Part shown: one piece after another, positions 24,641 through 37,288 of the stretch | Layout: each line of letters starts with the position of its first letter | How positions within the stretch are numbered: the stretch's first letter is position 1 | Source: Megachile rotundata | Lineage: Eukaryota; Arthropoda; Insecta; Hymenoptera; Megachilidae | DNA: 64,000 nt | Assembly: GCF_050947335.1 (NCBI RefSeq) | Contig: NC_134991.1 | Span: 7,626,001 to 7,690,000, forward strand | Reading direction: 5' to 3' | Translations under genes and position numbers: made by a program | Notes under the pieces: model-generated | What the model saw: the letters and a program-made list of their open reading frames with translations, nothing else | Database searches by the model: none | What the model was told of the DNA's origin: nothing

Positions 24641-25299
24641 AAATCTACCATACCTTAACACTATATCTACAAATATTTGAAAATACTATTTATCTACCAC
24701 TCCACAATAAAGGAAAACTGCCTAGTGATTTACAATTGAAGGAAAAAGATCAGAATAACAGAACAGTTATAAATGTACCAAAGCGAAAGAAATCTGAGAG
24801 TAAAATTCGCAAGAGCCGATGCGAGTGGAAGAGGCATAAAATTTCGCGTGGATGTATTGGTCGTGTAGGTATTACAAGCGAACCGTGCACGCAATCAATG
24901 CACAGTGCACTCTCACTGTCCTCGGGGACGTTACTCGAGGACGAGGATAAATTTTCCTCTTCGCGTCGGTATCAATGATTTCCCCTCCTCGAGACTCGCA
25001 AGAACCGGCCGTTCTTTGCGCTCGCGAACGCGACGGGTTCGTGTTCGCGAATCATTAAACTATTACATAATGCTCTCTCAAATTGTTCGCTGAAACGCTG
25101 CTTATTTTCCGCGGCTGCAATTAGCCGCGATCGTTCATTAAGCACGAACGAAGCTGACTACCGATCGAAAAGGTTCGCTCTAATTTGAACTTGGTTCAAA
25201 TACTTCTTACGCGAGCTTAATTGTTGCAACACAGAATCACTTGTTACGGCGGCTCGGAGGATTTTAATTAAGGTTTCGCGATGCCTTTTGCGCAGAAAA
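24641..25299. other. Unique CpG-rich intronic island
   Basis: 24760-25280 is CpG-rich. Short frames only, no recognisable product. Confidence 0.4.
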
Positions 25300-26100
25300 T
25301 TGAGGATTTTGATTAGGGGATTTTTGGGATTTCGAAATTTTTAGGATTTGAAGATTTTGGGGGACTTTTGGGATTTGGGGATTTTTTGGATTTGGGAATT
25401 TTTGCGATTTTAGGATTTTCGGGTTTTAGGAATTTTTGGGATTTGGAAATTTTTGAGATTTGGGAATTTTTGGGATATGAGGATTTTTGGGATTTGGGGA
25501 TTTTCGCGATTTGGGAATTTTTAGGATTTGAGGATTTTTGGGATTTGGGAATTTGTAGGATTTGAGGATTTTTGGGATTTGGGGATTTAGAGATTCTTGG
25601 AATTTAGGGGTTTTTGGGATTTTTGGAATTTGGGGAGTTTCAGGATTTTTGGGATTTGGGGATTCTTGGAATTTGGGGGTTTTTGGGATTTGGAGATTTA
25701 TCGGATTTAGAAATTTAGGGATTTTGGTATTTTGGAATTTGGGGATTTAGGTATTTTGGAATTTAGGAATTTCCTGGTTTTGGGAATTTTTAGAATTTCA
25801 TGTTTGGTAATTTCGAGATTTTGGAAGTTAGAAATTTTGAACACAAAAGTTTGGAAATTTAAGTATTTGGAATTTTGAAAATTCTAGAATTTGAGAACTT
25901 GGAGATTTAAGGAACCTAAATTTAAGGGTTTCTGAATTTGTCAATTTTCGGCATTAAAAATTTAGACACACAAGTATTTGAAAATTTGGGAGATGTAAAA
26001 TTTGAGAATTCGAGTTACCTAAAATTTTAGGATTCCGACATCAAATTTCGATATCTAAAAATTAAAGGATTTGAGAACAGTGATCAAAAATTAAAAAATT
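25300..26100. repeat. G/T-rich minisatellite, about 14-16 bp monomer
   Basis: Monomers like GGATTTTTGGGATTTGG repeat from 25300 to about 25780, then decay into TTTGGAAATTTAAG-type units to 26100. Strongly G-rich on the + strand with many GGG and GGGG runs, so G-quadruplex or R-loop formation on transcription is plausible. Confidence 0.88.
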
Positions 26101-27135
26101 TTTAAATATATAATAAATCTTCCACATATCTATATTTCCAGATTATCAATCCGATCTAAATGCGATAATGTATGTATTTAAAAAGTAACAGTAGAGAATC
26201 GCAGTTGAAAACTGCATCGTTTTCATGGTGGTCAAAGGAGAGTATCAGTTCGTAGCATCGATCGCGATAAAAATCGGTGCTGATCGCGATAAATCATCGC
26301 GGTCTTTTACAACGAGCAGCGTACCACGTTATGACGGCACCGTACACAAATCAAACACATTACGTTGTCAATTGTAACTTACACTAAATTACTAACATCG
26401 AGTGTACGCGTACACTGGAGGCCTAGCCGGCAGGCACAAAAGCAACGCGCGAAGAAAGATCGGTCAACGATAAAATGCAACAGCTCGCGTATCAAAGATT
26501 TGCGCAACGATCGAATGATCGCGCCATATAAAGAGCGAGAAAAAAAAAAAACAATTCTCTCGGCTACGTAGCTAAATTGCCGGGAAAAAAAGATACGTCA
26601 ACGATGAACGAATTAAATAACCTGTAAACGATGCTTTTCTTTTCGTTATAAAATCGTGCACTGTGGACAATGTATCCGAGGGCGAACGGAATGCGTGAAA
26701 ACAGTTCCCTTTATAGAATTCCACTTCTATTTACGGAACGTTTGCCGTAACGACCACGGTAGACGCGTGCACAATTCTGAATAGCTCAATTAGATCGTTC
26801 TACATTATGGCTGGTCGCGGGAATCGCGAATGTTACGTTGTCAACGATGGACCTCGAGGCGTAGCTCCGAGCTGTCGAGCGGTTTTCAACGGCAAAAAAT
26901 CGAGGGAGAGGCGAAAAGAGAAAAAAGATAACGTGCAATTCAACCTTATGGCGAACTAAATATTTTACGCAACGAGGGCAGTCGCGTTATTACTGAGATC
27001 GGCATAATTAGCTCGATCGGAACGCATTGGCGTAAATTGAATTCCTCAGGGGGTAGGTTCATGTTGACGGGACGTAATGCCTTTTACGAAATTATGAATT
27101 CGCTTATTTGCAGGTATTGCCTTGTAAAATTAGGA
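26101..27135. other. Unique CpG-rich island
   Basis: Contains CGATCGCGATAAA/ATCGCGATAAATCATCGCGG at 26265-26300 (a local duplication). At 27113/27114 CTTATTTGCAG is followed by GTATTG, a poor match to a recursive splice site. No coding exon recognised. Confidence 0.4.
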
Positions 27136-27830
27136 ATTTATGCATTTAGAAAGGTGTCTATTAAAAATTTAGGTAGTTAGACATTTGGGCATATGGATGT
27201 GTGAATATTACATAATTGAATGTGTGGGTAATTTGATATATGGATATGTGGATACGCTGATATGCTGATATTTCGATTTATGGAAATGTGGATACGTGTA
27301 TATGTGGATATGTGGATGTGTGGATAGGTGTATAGGTGTGTATGTGGATATGTGGATAGGTGTATAGGTGTGTATGTAGACATGTGGATGTATGCATATG
27401 TAGATATATGAATATATGGATATATGGTCACAAGAATGTATGGATACGTGGACATATGGATATGTAGATATGCAGATATGTGGATATATGGATATGTAGA
27501 TATGCAGATATGTGAATAGGTGTATATGTGGATATGTGGATATGTGGATATGTGGATATGTGAATATGTGAATAGGTGTACATGTGGATATGTGGATGAG
27601 TGTGTATGTAGATATGTGAATAGGTGGATATGTGGATAGGTCGATATGTGAATAGGTAGATATGCGAATATGTGAATATATAGATATGTAGATAGGTGTA
27701 TATGTGCATACGTGGATATTATGCATATGTAGACATATGAATATATGGATACATGGATATATGATTACACAAATGTATAGATGTATGGATATGCGAGTAA
27801 TTGAATATTAAAATATAACACTTGTAAATT
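27136..27830. repeat. GGATATGT-type minisatellite
   Basis: Six- to twelve-base units such as GGATATGTGGATATGTGGATAGG, mixed with larger duplicates such as TAGGTGTATAGGTGTGTATG. Three overlapping minus-strand frames give Tyr-Pro-His-Ile repeats, which are artefacts of the array. G-rich on the + strand. Confidence 0.92.
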
Positions 27831-30289
27831 AGAGAATTATAAAACAGGAACCTGAAACACAGGCAATTTGAATAGTTTAATATTTGAAAATTAAAACTCG
27901 ATAATTTACCAATTTAAGTCCAGAAAAGACTATTTGCACGTTCGTACCGTTTCACGTCACCATTCGTTACATCGCCATATCGGGAGGATACTCATCCCGT
28001 AGTTACGCCAATGATCGAGCAACGTCGCTATTATATCGTAAAAAGTCGATCCAAGAAAGTGTACATTATCATAAATCGCAATCGGGGAAACGCGTTGTGA
28101 AACGAGCGTGTAAGGGGCAAGATCACAACGTCGTTAGAGTGTGTAAAAATAGAAAGGAACGAGAATGATCGAAGGAAATAGGAGTTGTAAAATCAGTCAG
28201 AGATATTCCATTTGCATTCCCTCCGTCGCGGAATCTCGCTGACCAAAGGAATATCGATTTATTCGAGTTTTATGGCAAACAGAATTCTAATGGTTGTGTT
28301 CGGTATCGAGGACCGTCGAAACGTTCCGCGTCGAAGAGAATCGATACACTCGAATTCGGTAACAAATCCTGGGATGTTTGGATTCGATATCGAGCCGTAT
28401 CGATTCATTCAAATTTCGAAGGTAAACAAATTCGGCTACGAAAGAGGGTTCATGCACTTAAAGACATCCCCGGAAAAATCGATAATGAACGAGGAAACAA
28501 ACAAGACTGACTTTAATATTCCATGAAACGCAAAAATTATTCCATACGTAATCATAAATATTTTGATAAATATTTATCAGTCAAGGAACCATTTTATAAT
28601 TTAACGTTCGAGGCTACACTTAAGTGAGGCATTACATACCAACTTCGTGATCAAAGAGCTAATGTTACATTGCAGATAAAATTTTGTAAGAATATATAAA
28701 TAGATCATTAGCGAAACTATTTCGTGTTGAACTATCAAACGAAACGTCATACCCTTTCCATTAATACTCGATAAAGGCTTTCAGCGCGTTGGTGTACTCA
28801 TTTTTCTGACGTTTAGCACTCGGTAGCTTATAATTAAGATTATCAAAGCTGTCCTTTTGACAAATGGTTTCGCTAGTTTTGCAACCACTTTCATACAATA
28901 TTCAAGGATATACTGACACTGAAATGCAGTCTGTATTATGGAAATTATAATTCCTTCTGACTGATATTACTGCCTCGTTAACGTTATTTTTTAAAAATTC
29001 CTTATCTCTAATGTAGCGCACTTTTCCTTCTACTTCCTTAAAAAAAAACCATGCAAAAAGGAGAATGTGCTTTATGTACCTTATCGTTTTTCATGTTAAA
29101 TCAAATTGACAATCGTTGAAAGTACATAAAGTACTGAACAATAACAAGTACAGTTTATTTATAGTTTACAGAGTTTACATAATGTGTAGTTCGAAATAAT
29201 TTAGCTCAGAAACTTTTACAAGGATAGATAAGGTATCAGTGTATAATATAGCTGCAGCCTAAGTATTTACTACAGTTATATCAGTCATAAACAACAAAGT
29301 TGCATAGCAAGTAGTAGCCGTAGTTACAGTTATTAATTACGAAGAATAAAATAACAGAGTAAACAAAAACAGATACAAATTTTCACATAAGAGTAATTAC
29401 TACATTTTCGTATAATCGTTCAACCCACTCAAACGTATATAAATAGAAAGCTTATTTTGCGAAATTGAAAGTGCCAGCATACGGTCAGCTACCGAGACAG
29501 GTATTCCAACGTAAACACTGTACCTAAATTGAAATTTATGACAGCCACAAGCCTCTTATACAAGAGTAAAATAGTATATTCGATTAAAACTTGCCTAGAA
29601 GGGTATTCACGATGCAGAGAGAAATGGCGGGTACACGACGTATTAAATAGAACAGCTCGTCGAGTGAATTACAACACGCAAAGCAGCAACAGAGGAATCG
29701 ATCTGCATAGGATAGCCACCCGCGGGTTCGCCGATGGCGGTCGTGACGGCGGTCGAAAACGTTGGTCGTGATCCGAGCAGGGAGAAAACCATCTGTCATG
29801 TCGGTCGTCACTTTCCCCGCCTGCGGCTGCCGAATCGTTTCCGGGCCTGGGCCCAAGTAGTCCCCTTTTTTTCTCCTCCTTCTTTCGTTCGACAGTCTTC
29901 CTTTTCATTACGAGCTTTGGCCACTTGCCGAACCTCGTTGGTCCGCGTCGATGCGAGTCCATCCGTTGCGCAACTCGCGAAAACCAGTGCTTCCAACGAC
30001 CCACGTGTTCACACCGACTCGCTCCACACATGTACTGTATCTACTTTCGCGCGGTATCGAGTCTTGTCTTGCACGAAAAAACAGTGATGCCCCGTGGCGA
30101 ATGGAGACCATCGATTGAGAAATCTTTCGGTGGGTCGATAACCGCTGATTTCGTTAAATGTATCGAACGCATTGATTGATTTTCTATTATCCATTGATTG
30201 ATAGCGGATAGGGATCTGGACTTTTATGACTTTCTCGCCAACTTGCAAATTTTCAAGTAGCTTGATTATACTTTTTAAATGAGGATTTT
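27831..30289. other. Intronic sequence, two unique islands
   Basis: 27920-28530 and 29560-30250 are CpG-rich; 28540-29500 is AT-rich. Frames at 28212-28526 (+) and 29669-30087 (both strands) are open for about 100 codons, but none shows a known domain or a matched start and splice site. Confidence 0.4.
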
Positions 30290-30545
30290 TTTAAATTATA
30301 GTGTCGAGGGATTTCGAGAATTTTTAATAATTTTAACAGTGTGGAGAACTTGAAAAATTTGACGCATTAGAGGAAATTGAACTTTGGGAGATATTTGAGA
30401 ATTTGGAGAGTTCGGTGAATTTGGAGTATTTGAAGGATTGTAGAGATTTGCGGAATTTGAAGAATTTGGAGAATTTGTAGACTTCAAGGTTTGAATGTAA
30501 ACATTTAAAAACAGAAGTTTGAAAATTTAGCAATTTTTGAAACCT
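30290..30545. repeat. Degenerate G-rich minisatellite
   Basis: Units like AATTTGGAGAGTTCGGTG and AATTTGAAGAATTTGGAG, about 15-18 bases, diverged. Confidence 0.7.
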
Positions 30546-31239
30546 TTATATCACAATGCTATAGCATGCTCAGCTGTAATCCACGTATCAAAATAAGAAT
30601 CGAAGTAATTGATCTTATACACCGATCTTATAAGACAAATCATTGCACGCACCTCAGCAAACGAGAGGCTCTTACGTGACACCCTTACGTAATTAGTTAA
30701 TACGTTTTATTCGGCCGGACGCACGAAGGTAAAAGAACCGCTTACAGCATAATTATACGCTGTCTAATTACTCATCGAGATTGCACGAAATAAGTCTTGT
30801 AAAGTAAATATACCATGAAGCGTTTAATACCAAGAGTCCGACCAAATTAATCGCTCCTAAATGCAGTTGCAAAATTTATCGCACAGTTCAGGAACGAAAA
30901 GCTTTCCTCGTCTTGTTTCGCGTCGTCAAAGAAGCATCCATAGAGAGTAAAAAAAAAAGAGAAAGGAAAAGAGACGAGGCACCTTTTATCCACCACCGAA
31001 ATTTGAAAAACGTTTCTACCCCGTTCCAGTCCCTCTGTTCGAAGCTCCGAGCCGCCCTTAAAATGGAACGAGCCGCGTGCTTTCCGCTTTGTGCCGCCTT
31101 CATCGTGGCGGAAATCTGCGTTTCAGCGAGGACCAAAAGCACGAAACAGAGAAACGTGGACGAGGGTAGGGCAACAGTCGAATTCTCGACTGGCACAGGT
31201 CGCGTGCATATATCGAGTGGACGACGTTTTAGCATTGGC
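30546..31239. other. Unique CpG-rich island
   Basis: Leads into the GA/CT tract at 31240. A + frame at 30913-31584 (223 codons) and a minus frame at 30888-31532 (214 codons) overlap almost completely, which argues that both stay open through composition. The internal Met at 31062 would give a hydrophobic start (MERAACFPLCAAFIVAEICV), but nothing else supports a secreted protein. Confidence 0.35.
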
Positions 31240-31465
31240 GACGATCTCCGAGAGACCAGAGGCAGAAACAGCGAGCGGAGAAAGAGATGGACAAAGAGAG
31301 AGTGGGAGGAAAAGGGAAAGAAAGAGAGAGACCCAGATTTCATTTTCGTTGATGAGCTTGGCATCGGTCCAACTCGACTAAATATATACTCCCTTTCTCT
31401 TCCTCTCTGTCTCTCTCTCTTCGCTGTCCCGGCTCTCTCGCTCTCTCCGCCGCACTTTTCTTTCT
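31240..31465. promoter_or_regulatory. GA tract facing a CT tract (possible GAGA-factor region)
   Basis: 31255-31330 is purine-rich with repeated GAGA and AGAGAGAG. After about 50 bases, 31385-31460 is pyrimidine-rich with repeated TCTC. The two arms are roughly complementary and could fold back, and both are good GAGA-factor/CLAMP-type binding runs as found at insect promoters. No start site is assigned. Confidence 0.4.
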
Positions 31466-32562
31466 CATTTTCGTCAGGCTCCCGCCTCGATGCGAACAGG
31501 AACTCGAAGGGATCTACTCCCGCGAAATCCATCGTTGTTGTCTTATTCGGAAACAGCGAAACAACACGTAATATGAATTATTAGTCAAAGGCCAAGGTTC
31601 GGAGAAAGTTTTATCGAAATTTAGCCACGTTTTTGTGATACGTACACTCGCATCGTACTCCTGGAAATTGACGTCATAGAGGAAACAGGTTCCATTCTAA
31701 CTTTTGTAAGATCCGTATTCTCTGATTCAAGTTTCAAGGAACATGGTAATCGAGACTTGGAAATTTCGAAATTGTCAAGTTTTTATTTAAATTTCTTAGA
31801 AGTAAACATTCTTTGATTTTCCCTAAGATGTCGAGTTCTCAGAATTTTCCTAAGACTATAAGTTTCTAGAATTTCTCTGTAATCTCAAATTTTTTAAATT
31901 TCTTAAATTTCTCGTCAAGGAGAAATTTAAAGATCTCCTCAAAGTTCTCCGTAGAATATTCCCAGGACCTTAATCAGACAAAGTGTACATTGCCCTCGAG
32001 TGTACGTTATTAAGAATCAAATGCTTAGCAGTCATAAGACGTCAGTATTGACTAATCGTCGTAGATTTAATCTACCCCGTCGCACGTCATAAAAGGTAAC
32101 AGCACACCAAGTTGATTTCGTACTTTCAATCGATAATGTGCCGAGTGTGTTATTACCATCAGTCCATATGTGTACGTGCAACGCGTTGGATATTAAATTC
32201 AGCATTCAATTTTTGCCCACGTGAAAACTTGTTATGCGCGAAGTAGAGGTTTCGCGTAAAGCATGCTAAAAGTCCGGTGGACGCCGAATCGCGCAACTAA
32301 ACGGGCGACGAGGTCAGAGAAATCGTCTCTCGAGGATCAAAGACGCCGTAAGTGAAATAACGGAATAAGAGAAGGAACATAAACAACGGTACGCTTTGAA
32401 AAATAGTGGCGAAAAATCGATAGTCATCGAGAACGTGACGTTCGAACGAGAGTCTCGAAAATCAAGGGAAGTTATCGTCGAATCCGTATTTGTCGTAACG
32501 TAATTTACGAGCGTCGTTGTAAATTTCACCTCGAGCGTCGTAACGGTGCCGAAACGGTGCAA
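31466..32562. other. Intronic sequence
   Basis: 31740-31960 is a decayed TTTCTAGAATTTCTC-type repeat. 31970-32560 is CpG-rich unique sequence without a recognised exon. Confidence 0.4.
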
Positions 32563-32643
32563 TGAACCTGCGTCCGTCCACGAGAAAGCTGCCTACGACA
32601 ATGTCTCGATTCATTTCGCCTGAACAGGTACGGCTGTCTGCAA

Positions 32644-32755
32644 ATGGCAATGAATTTTAGAGCGGACGACGAGGTACTGGTCAGCCGCAGACTTTCGTTT
32701 ATGGTCTCCAATACGGGGGAAAATCTTGTCGATTGGCCACCTCAGTTACATCCAG
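32644..32755 (+). CDS. Weak candidate for another alternative first coding exon (37 codons plus one base)
   Basis: An ATG at 32644 in a favourable context (GCAA-ATG-GCA, with a second ATG two codons later) opens a frame reading MAMNFRADDEVLVSRR and ending DWPPQLHP. A donor CCAG/GTACAG follows at 32755/32756. The donor is phase 1, the same as the exons at 3750 and 59730, so it could in principle join the same HR3 exon. The frame is open upstream to a TGA at 32563-32565. No homologue is recognised, phase agreement has a one-in-three chance of being accidental, and the frame runs on past the donor. Treat as a hypothesis; it may be chance. Confidence 0.2.
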
Positions 32756-32879
32756 GTACAGTAGCAGCTAACTTCGCAAATTTAACCGAAACCAATTTTT
32801 GTTTGTATGTTCTGAGTATACCCTTATGGAACACGATACGGAGATTTATTACGGTATATGTATAAAGATTTTGCGATAT

Positions 32880-33440
32880 GCATTGTAGGTATGTATCATA
32901 CTGACATTGCGATGTAGGGATATGAGATGTGGGGATTTAGAGATATGAGAATGTGGAGATGTAGGGATTTGGTGATATCAAAATTTTGTGATGTACGATT
33001 CTGGGAATGTCGATATAGGAGGTTGGGGATGTGGGCATATGAGGACGTAGGAAGTTAGGTACGTGAGTGTATGAATATAGGTACTTCTGGACTTTAGAAT
33101 TTAGGGACCTTGGGATATTTTGATGTAGAGACCTTTTGGATGTCGTGGAATCTAGCTATCTGAGGCTTTAGGTATTTTAGGCTCTAAGTATTTTGAAATT
33201 TAGGTATTTTAGGCTCCAGGTGTCTTGGGATCTAAGTATCTTAGGATTTAGGTGTTTTTGGATATAGGTATCTTGGAATCTAGATATCTTGGGATTTAAG
33301 TATTTCTGGAGCTAGGTATCTTGGGATCTAAGTATGTCTGGATATAGGTATCTCTGGATATAGGTATCTTAGTATCTAGATATCGTGGAACCTACTAAGT
33401 ACCTTAGATGTAAGAACATTGAGATCTACATACCTTAACA
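32880..33440. repeat. Degenerate minisatellite, about 17-18 bp
   Basis: GATGTAGGGATATGAGATGTGGG-type units at first, then GGTATCTTGGGATCTAAGTATCTTAGG-type units. G-rich on the + strand. Confidence 0.82.
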
Positions 33441-34699
33441 TTCAGAAACCATCCAGAGACCCAGAATCTAACAACACAAAGACCTTGTTACCTACACATC
33501 TACCTATCAAAGAATCTAAGAATACACATATATTAAAACAACTGTATCGATCTAGGAACTGACAAAGTACAACACACACAATGATCACAATACGTTTATA
33601 CGAAGATTTTTGCAAAAATAAATAAGTTAAGCGCTTTATACCACGACCGACTGGTACAATAAGAGTCGATTTACCAGTACATGTTGGAATATTGTGGGTC
33701 CTAAAAATTCGCGATGAAGTCACCGGGTTCAGCGATACGAGCCGCTTTCACGAGCAAGCCGATTACGCGTCTCCGCCGCGCATAAAACGATCTGGACTGT
33801 ACACAAGCGGGACGTCGATCCGACCGTATGAAATATATTTTTGTTGGATCGTGTCGACTTGCATTGTTTTACGATCGTGACACTTGGAGAATGCGTTAAT
33901 TGATCGAGCGTAAGAATGGTGCATATGGAACATTTAGATGTACAGTTAAAGGTCGATGCAACTGATATATGAGGATTAACATCTGGACGGCTTCATTAAG
34001 GACTTTCTTTGGATATACTTTGGTTATACTTTCTTTGTGCTATAAATATTGTATACAATATTTAGTTAAGAATATTCAATGTTATTTAATACTCTTATTC
34101 AAGATAATACTTCATGTTCAAGAAGATCATTATAATATGTATCCGCCTAGATTATACTTGAAGGACTCTGAGTACCTATTTGGACAAAGTGCAATTGGTA
34201 GCGCGTAAACTGATATCTAATAAAAACTTCCCTGTACACAATGGATATATGATACTGGGCTCGTACATTGACAGTGAGTGAACTATTCATCGAAAAACGA
34301 CTGTCATTCTTACCTATTAGTTAAACAGAACCCTAAGATCAGCCATAACATTAGAACAAATATCTCAGTTCAGACTAAAGAGAATTTAGCTCAAAGTTAA
34401 TTTAGAGGAACAGAGTAAAATATAGGGTGTGAATGGTTGTCACAGTGGTCGGCTATCGAAGGGCTGATTTCCATCGACATCCGAAGCATCGGTGATCGAA
34501 AGGTAATAAAATTTTCGCGAAAAGTCCATGGCTTCGTGACGCTTTCACGGCATCGAGCGATTGCGCGATCTTTCTGCCGGCAATACCACGAGCGAAGCTG
34601 CTCGTTTTCGGGTGACGACAGGAATTTCAATAGGCACAGTCATATATCGGCGGGTGACGCGGCTAACGGTACATCCCTGCACGCTTTCAATGGTCTACC
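33441..34699. other. Intronic sequence
   Basis: CpG-rich patches at 33630-33900 and 34430-34690 lie in AT-rich DNA. No gene recognised. Confidence 0.4.
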
Positions 34700-34733
34700 A
34701 ACCTACCTACCTACCTACCTACCTACGTACCTA
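34700..34733. repeat. (CTAC)n microsatellite
   Basis: About seven perfect CTAC units followed by GTACCTA. It makes a short Thr-Tyr-Leu-Pro repeat in overlapping frames, not a protein. Confidence 0.95.
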
Positions 34734-35640
34734 TATATCGCTCATTCTCATAGCACCTAGGCCCGCATCGATCCTGCCTATATGCATAACGCGTACATAT
34801 ACATACATACACATATCGATCGCTTCGTTTAGTCGCTGCCTCTCCCCGTCACTCCTCGCTTCTTCTTTGGCTCTACAACGGTGCCACACCATCGAGCTTG
34901 CTCTCTTGCTCGAGAGAAGAAGGAAAGTGAGCTTCTCTTCTTTGCATCCAAGCCTTTGGCAACCCCCACTTCTCTCGATCATCTTTTCTTTTTATTTCGG
35001 TTCACTTTCTTCTTTTTCTTTCACTATTCTTGGTTAATGAGTAAGACCTTTCTCTTCGGGGAAATTTGGAACTGTTTCGCGGTCCCTTTGCAACAGCTGT
35101 AATTGTTCCTCCCCATCTTTTGGTATTGATCGCTTTTGCTAGCTGCCGATTTATAAACTCTTGATCTTCTGGATACGCTTGATGTTCAGAGGAAACTTTT
35201 GACGATCGATAATGTCATTATTGCAATATTAGTAATATATGTAGACATTCTGAATCATAAGTGAAAGACTATTTTTACAACGTTCCAACCCCTTCTTCAA
35301 GTCTTCAGGCTTGTAATTTTTTTAATGTACACCATTTTATAATCGCTCTTTCCAATTTTCATATCATCCAATAGTGTCTGAATTAAAATATACCTACATA
35401 AAATAATTTTCTAAGTTTATACAGTTTTAAAAGATATGACTACAATATTAAAAAACATGAGTGTTACAGATATAATAATATTAATATAGTCTCTGTACAA
35501 CACTAGCTTTGTAAAATCACCTGTCTATATTTACTAGTGAGCAGTGAATTTTAATGTGAAAACAAATTTCAAAACATGATATATAATTTAATTAAATTGC
35601 ATGAGAGAAGAATTTTTCACGGGGGAGAAAAGAACAGACA
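34734..35640. other. Pyrimidine-rich island then AT-rich intron
   Basis: 34820-35110 is rich in CTCTC and TTCTTC with one internal GAGAGAAGAAGG, similar in style to the GA/CT region at 31.2 kb. 35110-35640 is AT-rich. No exon is called. Confidence 0.4.
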
Positions 35641-35703
35641 AAGTTTAAAATCTCCTTGTTAATTGATTAACGAGTGTCTCCGTTAAACCGCTCGCTATTT
35701 CGT

Positions 35704-35747
35704 GGGTCACCGGTGTACGTTGGAGCCATGGGTCATTGACAGTGACC
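35704..35747. promoter_or_regulatory. Nuclear-receptor half-site cluster with an EcRE-like inverted repeat
   Basis: Within 44 bases there are GGGTCA at 35704, GGGTCATTGACAG at 35730-35742 and GTGACC at 35742-35747. The second is an inverted repeat with one-base spacing: a perfect left half (GGGTCA) and an imperfect right half (TGACAG against TGACCC/TGACCT), the layout bound by the ecdysone receptor EcR/USP. HR3 is a classic ecdysone-induced gene, so a site in its intron is biologically sensible. Sites like this also occur by chance; the clustering in a CpG-rich island (35640-35950) makes it better than average. Confidence 0.4.
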
Positions 35748-37288
35748 GCGTGTGAATAACTGTAATCCGTCGTTTCAGCGTGTGCGGCAGAACCGGTAAA
35801 CAGAGACACGCGTCAGGGTCTCCAACCAAATTCGTTCGCTTCTACCGCGACAGGAAAAAGAATTAAGCAAGCTTCGCGAGAAGTTGAACTTTCTAAACGA
35901 CTAGGAACGAACCGGACCCCTTATCATTCTCGATGATCAACATTTTTTGTTAGTCAAGTGACGCAGGAATTCAGATACCTAATTATCTGATACTTGATCT
36001 TGTATCACTTTTATATGTATCACATATCGTTCACATTTTTATTCAATCACTTTGTCCTATAGGACATTTCATTCCTTTTATTGCAAAATAAAATTTAGGT
36101 TCATTTTGATGTGCAATATTTCGGTAGTTCTGGAGTAGCAGTAACTTCAACTTTATTTTAATATCTGCTTATCATTCAATTTCTTAATTGTGAATTGCTA
36201 TTTAAATATTAATTTTTAACCCATTTTCTGAATTTACTTTTGAGTTTTAATTAAAGTAGCGTTGCATATTTGATTCTTAAAGACATATTCAGTATATTTT
36301 CTGTATAACATTTTTTCATGTATGTCGTTCAAAAAAATTCTATATTAACTCATTTAGTTTGTAAGATAATCGTCTAAAAGTAATAATGGAAATAATATAA
36401 ATGACTTGTAGCATCTTTCACGTATTCTTCTCCGAAGTTCGAAAGATGTGACAATCGCTAAGGTCCACAGGATGATTCATAAGAAGATTGAAATTCAATC
36501 ACATGCATGGAAAGCACTTAGCTCGAGTACTTCATTACCGATGAATAGATAACTTGGTCTTCAGAAATTAAAAAAATTTATCTTTCAATTCCATCATCGC
36601 TAATTGCATTTCCTTATGCTTTTTATTTCATTCTCTTCTATCACAAAAGCGCAGTTCACCCTTGCAGTTATACACACAACGAGTGGACAATATCAGAAAA
36701 AGAAATTCCACGATTCCATTACGATACCGTAGATCGTATAAACATATTTCTTCCTCTATTCGAACGGTACAAGCCGCTCCCCAATACCGTGTTGCCCATA
36801 GACAAGCGATTCGAGGGCACAATAAATGCATCTCCTCTTCCGTTTTCCGTGTGCAGCCGTTGCTGCAACGGAAACCTTTCGTTGTTATTGAAAATCATAC
36901 GAAAAGCGATACGACGTCCCACACCGGCGCGACGTCTCGTATCGAGCATTTTTTTTTCATCTTTTTCTTTTCGAGACGTTTCATTCATGTGCCACGCACC
37001 TTTGCTCCAGATCTCGATCGCGTAGCCTACCTTCGTTTCTTTGGTTTCGTTCGAAACCAATAATAGAGGAGTCCTCTTCTAGCACCGTTCGATCGTATTC
37101 GATCGAACATCTTCCCACGTACCTGTGCCGAAATCCCTTCATAATATGCCGTATGACAATGAGATCCGCCAGGGGTGGACGACCTAACGGTACGATATCG
37201 TATGTCGGGCGATTATGCCTGCATGATCGGAGAAATTGCTTGATTCGAGTTTTAATAGAGTGGAGAGTTACATTGTGGTAATAGTACT
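35748..37288. other. Intronic sequence
   Basis: 35780-35930 and 36640-37250 are CpG-rich islands; 35950-36600 is AT-rich. CGTTTCAG at 35771-35778, followed 17 bases later by CCGGTAAAC, could bracket a tiny exon, but the support is too thin. Two opposite frames at 36662-37063 have no recognisable product. Confidence 0.4.

Noticed and set aside
23894..24651. Open minus-strand frame of 203 codons with Ser-Pro-Asn-Phe-Tyr-like repeats
   Set aside because: It lies entirely within a 16-bp minisatellite. Three monomers make 48 bases, so the frame repeats every 16 codons and simply lacks stops.
27105..27120. CTTATTTGCAG/GTATTG as a third ratchet site
   Set aside because: The donor half is a poor match to GTAAGT and the pyrimidine tract is short.
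27177..27726. Overlapping minus-strand frames of 92-172 codons with Tyr-Pro-His-Ile repeats
   Set aside because: All three are translations of the GGATATGT tandem repeat in different phases; no unique sequence is covered.
28212..28526. 104-codon + frame
   Set aside because: The start is not an ATG in a good context, there is no known domain, and no splice signals match.
30888..31584. Two long opposite frames (223 codons +, 214 codons -)
   Set aside because: They overlap almost fully in a GA/CT-rich region, encode low-complexity Arg/Glu/Lys/Ser sequence, and neither has a known domain. The hydrophobic start after the Met at 31062 is not enough.
35771..35800. Seventeen-base microexon between CGTTTCAG and GTAAAC
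   Set aside because: The acceptor and donor are both only fair, and a 17-base exon cannot be supported without transcripts.
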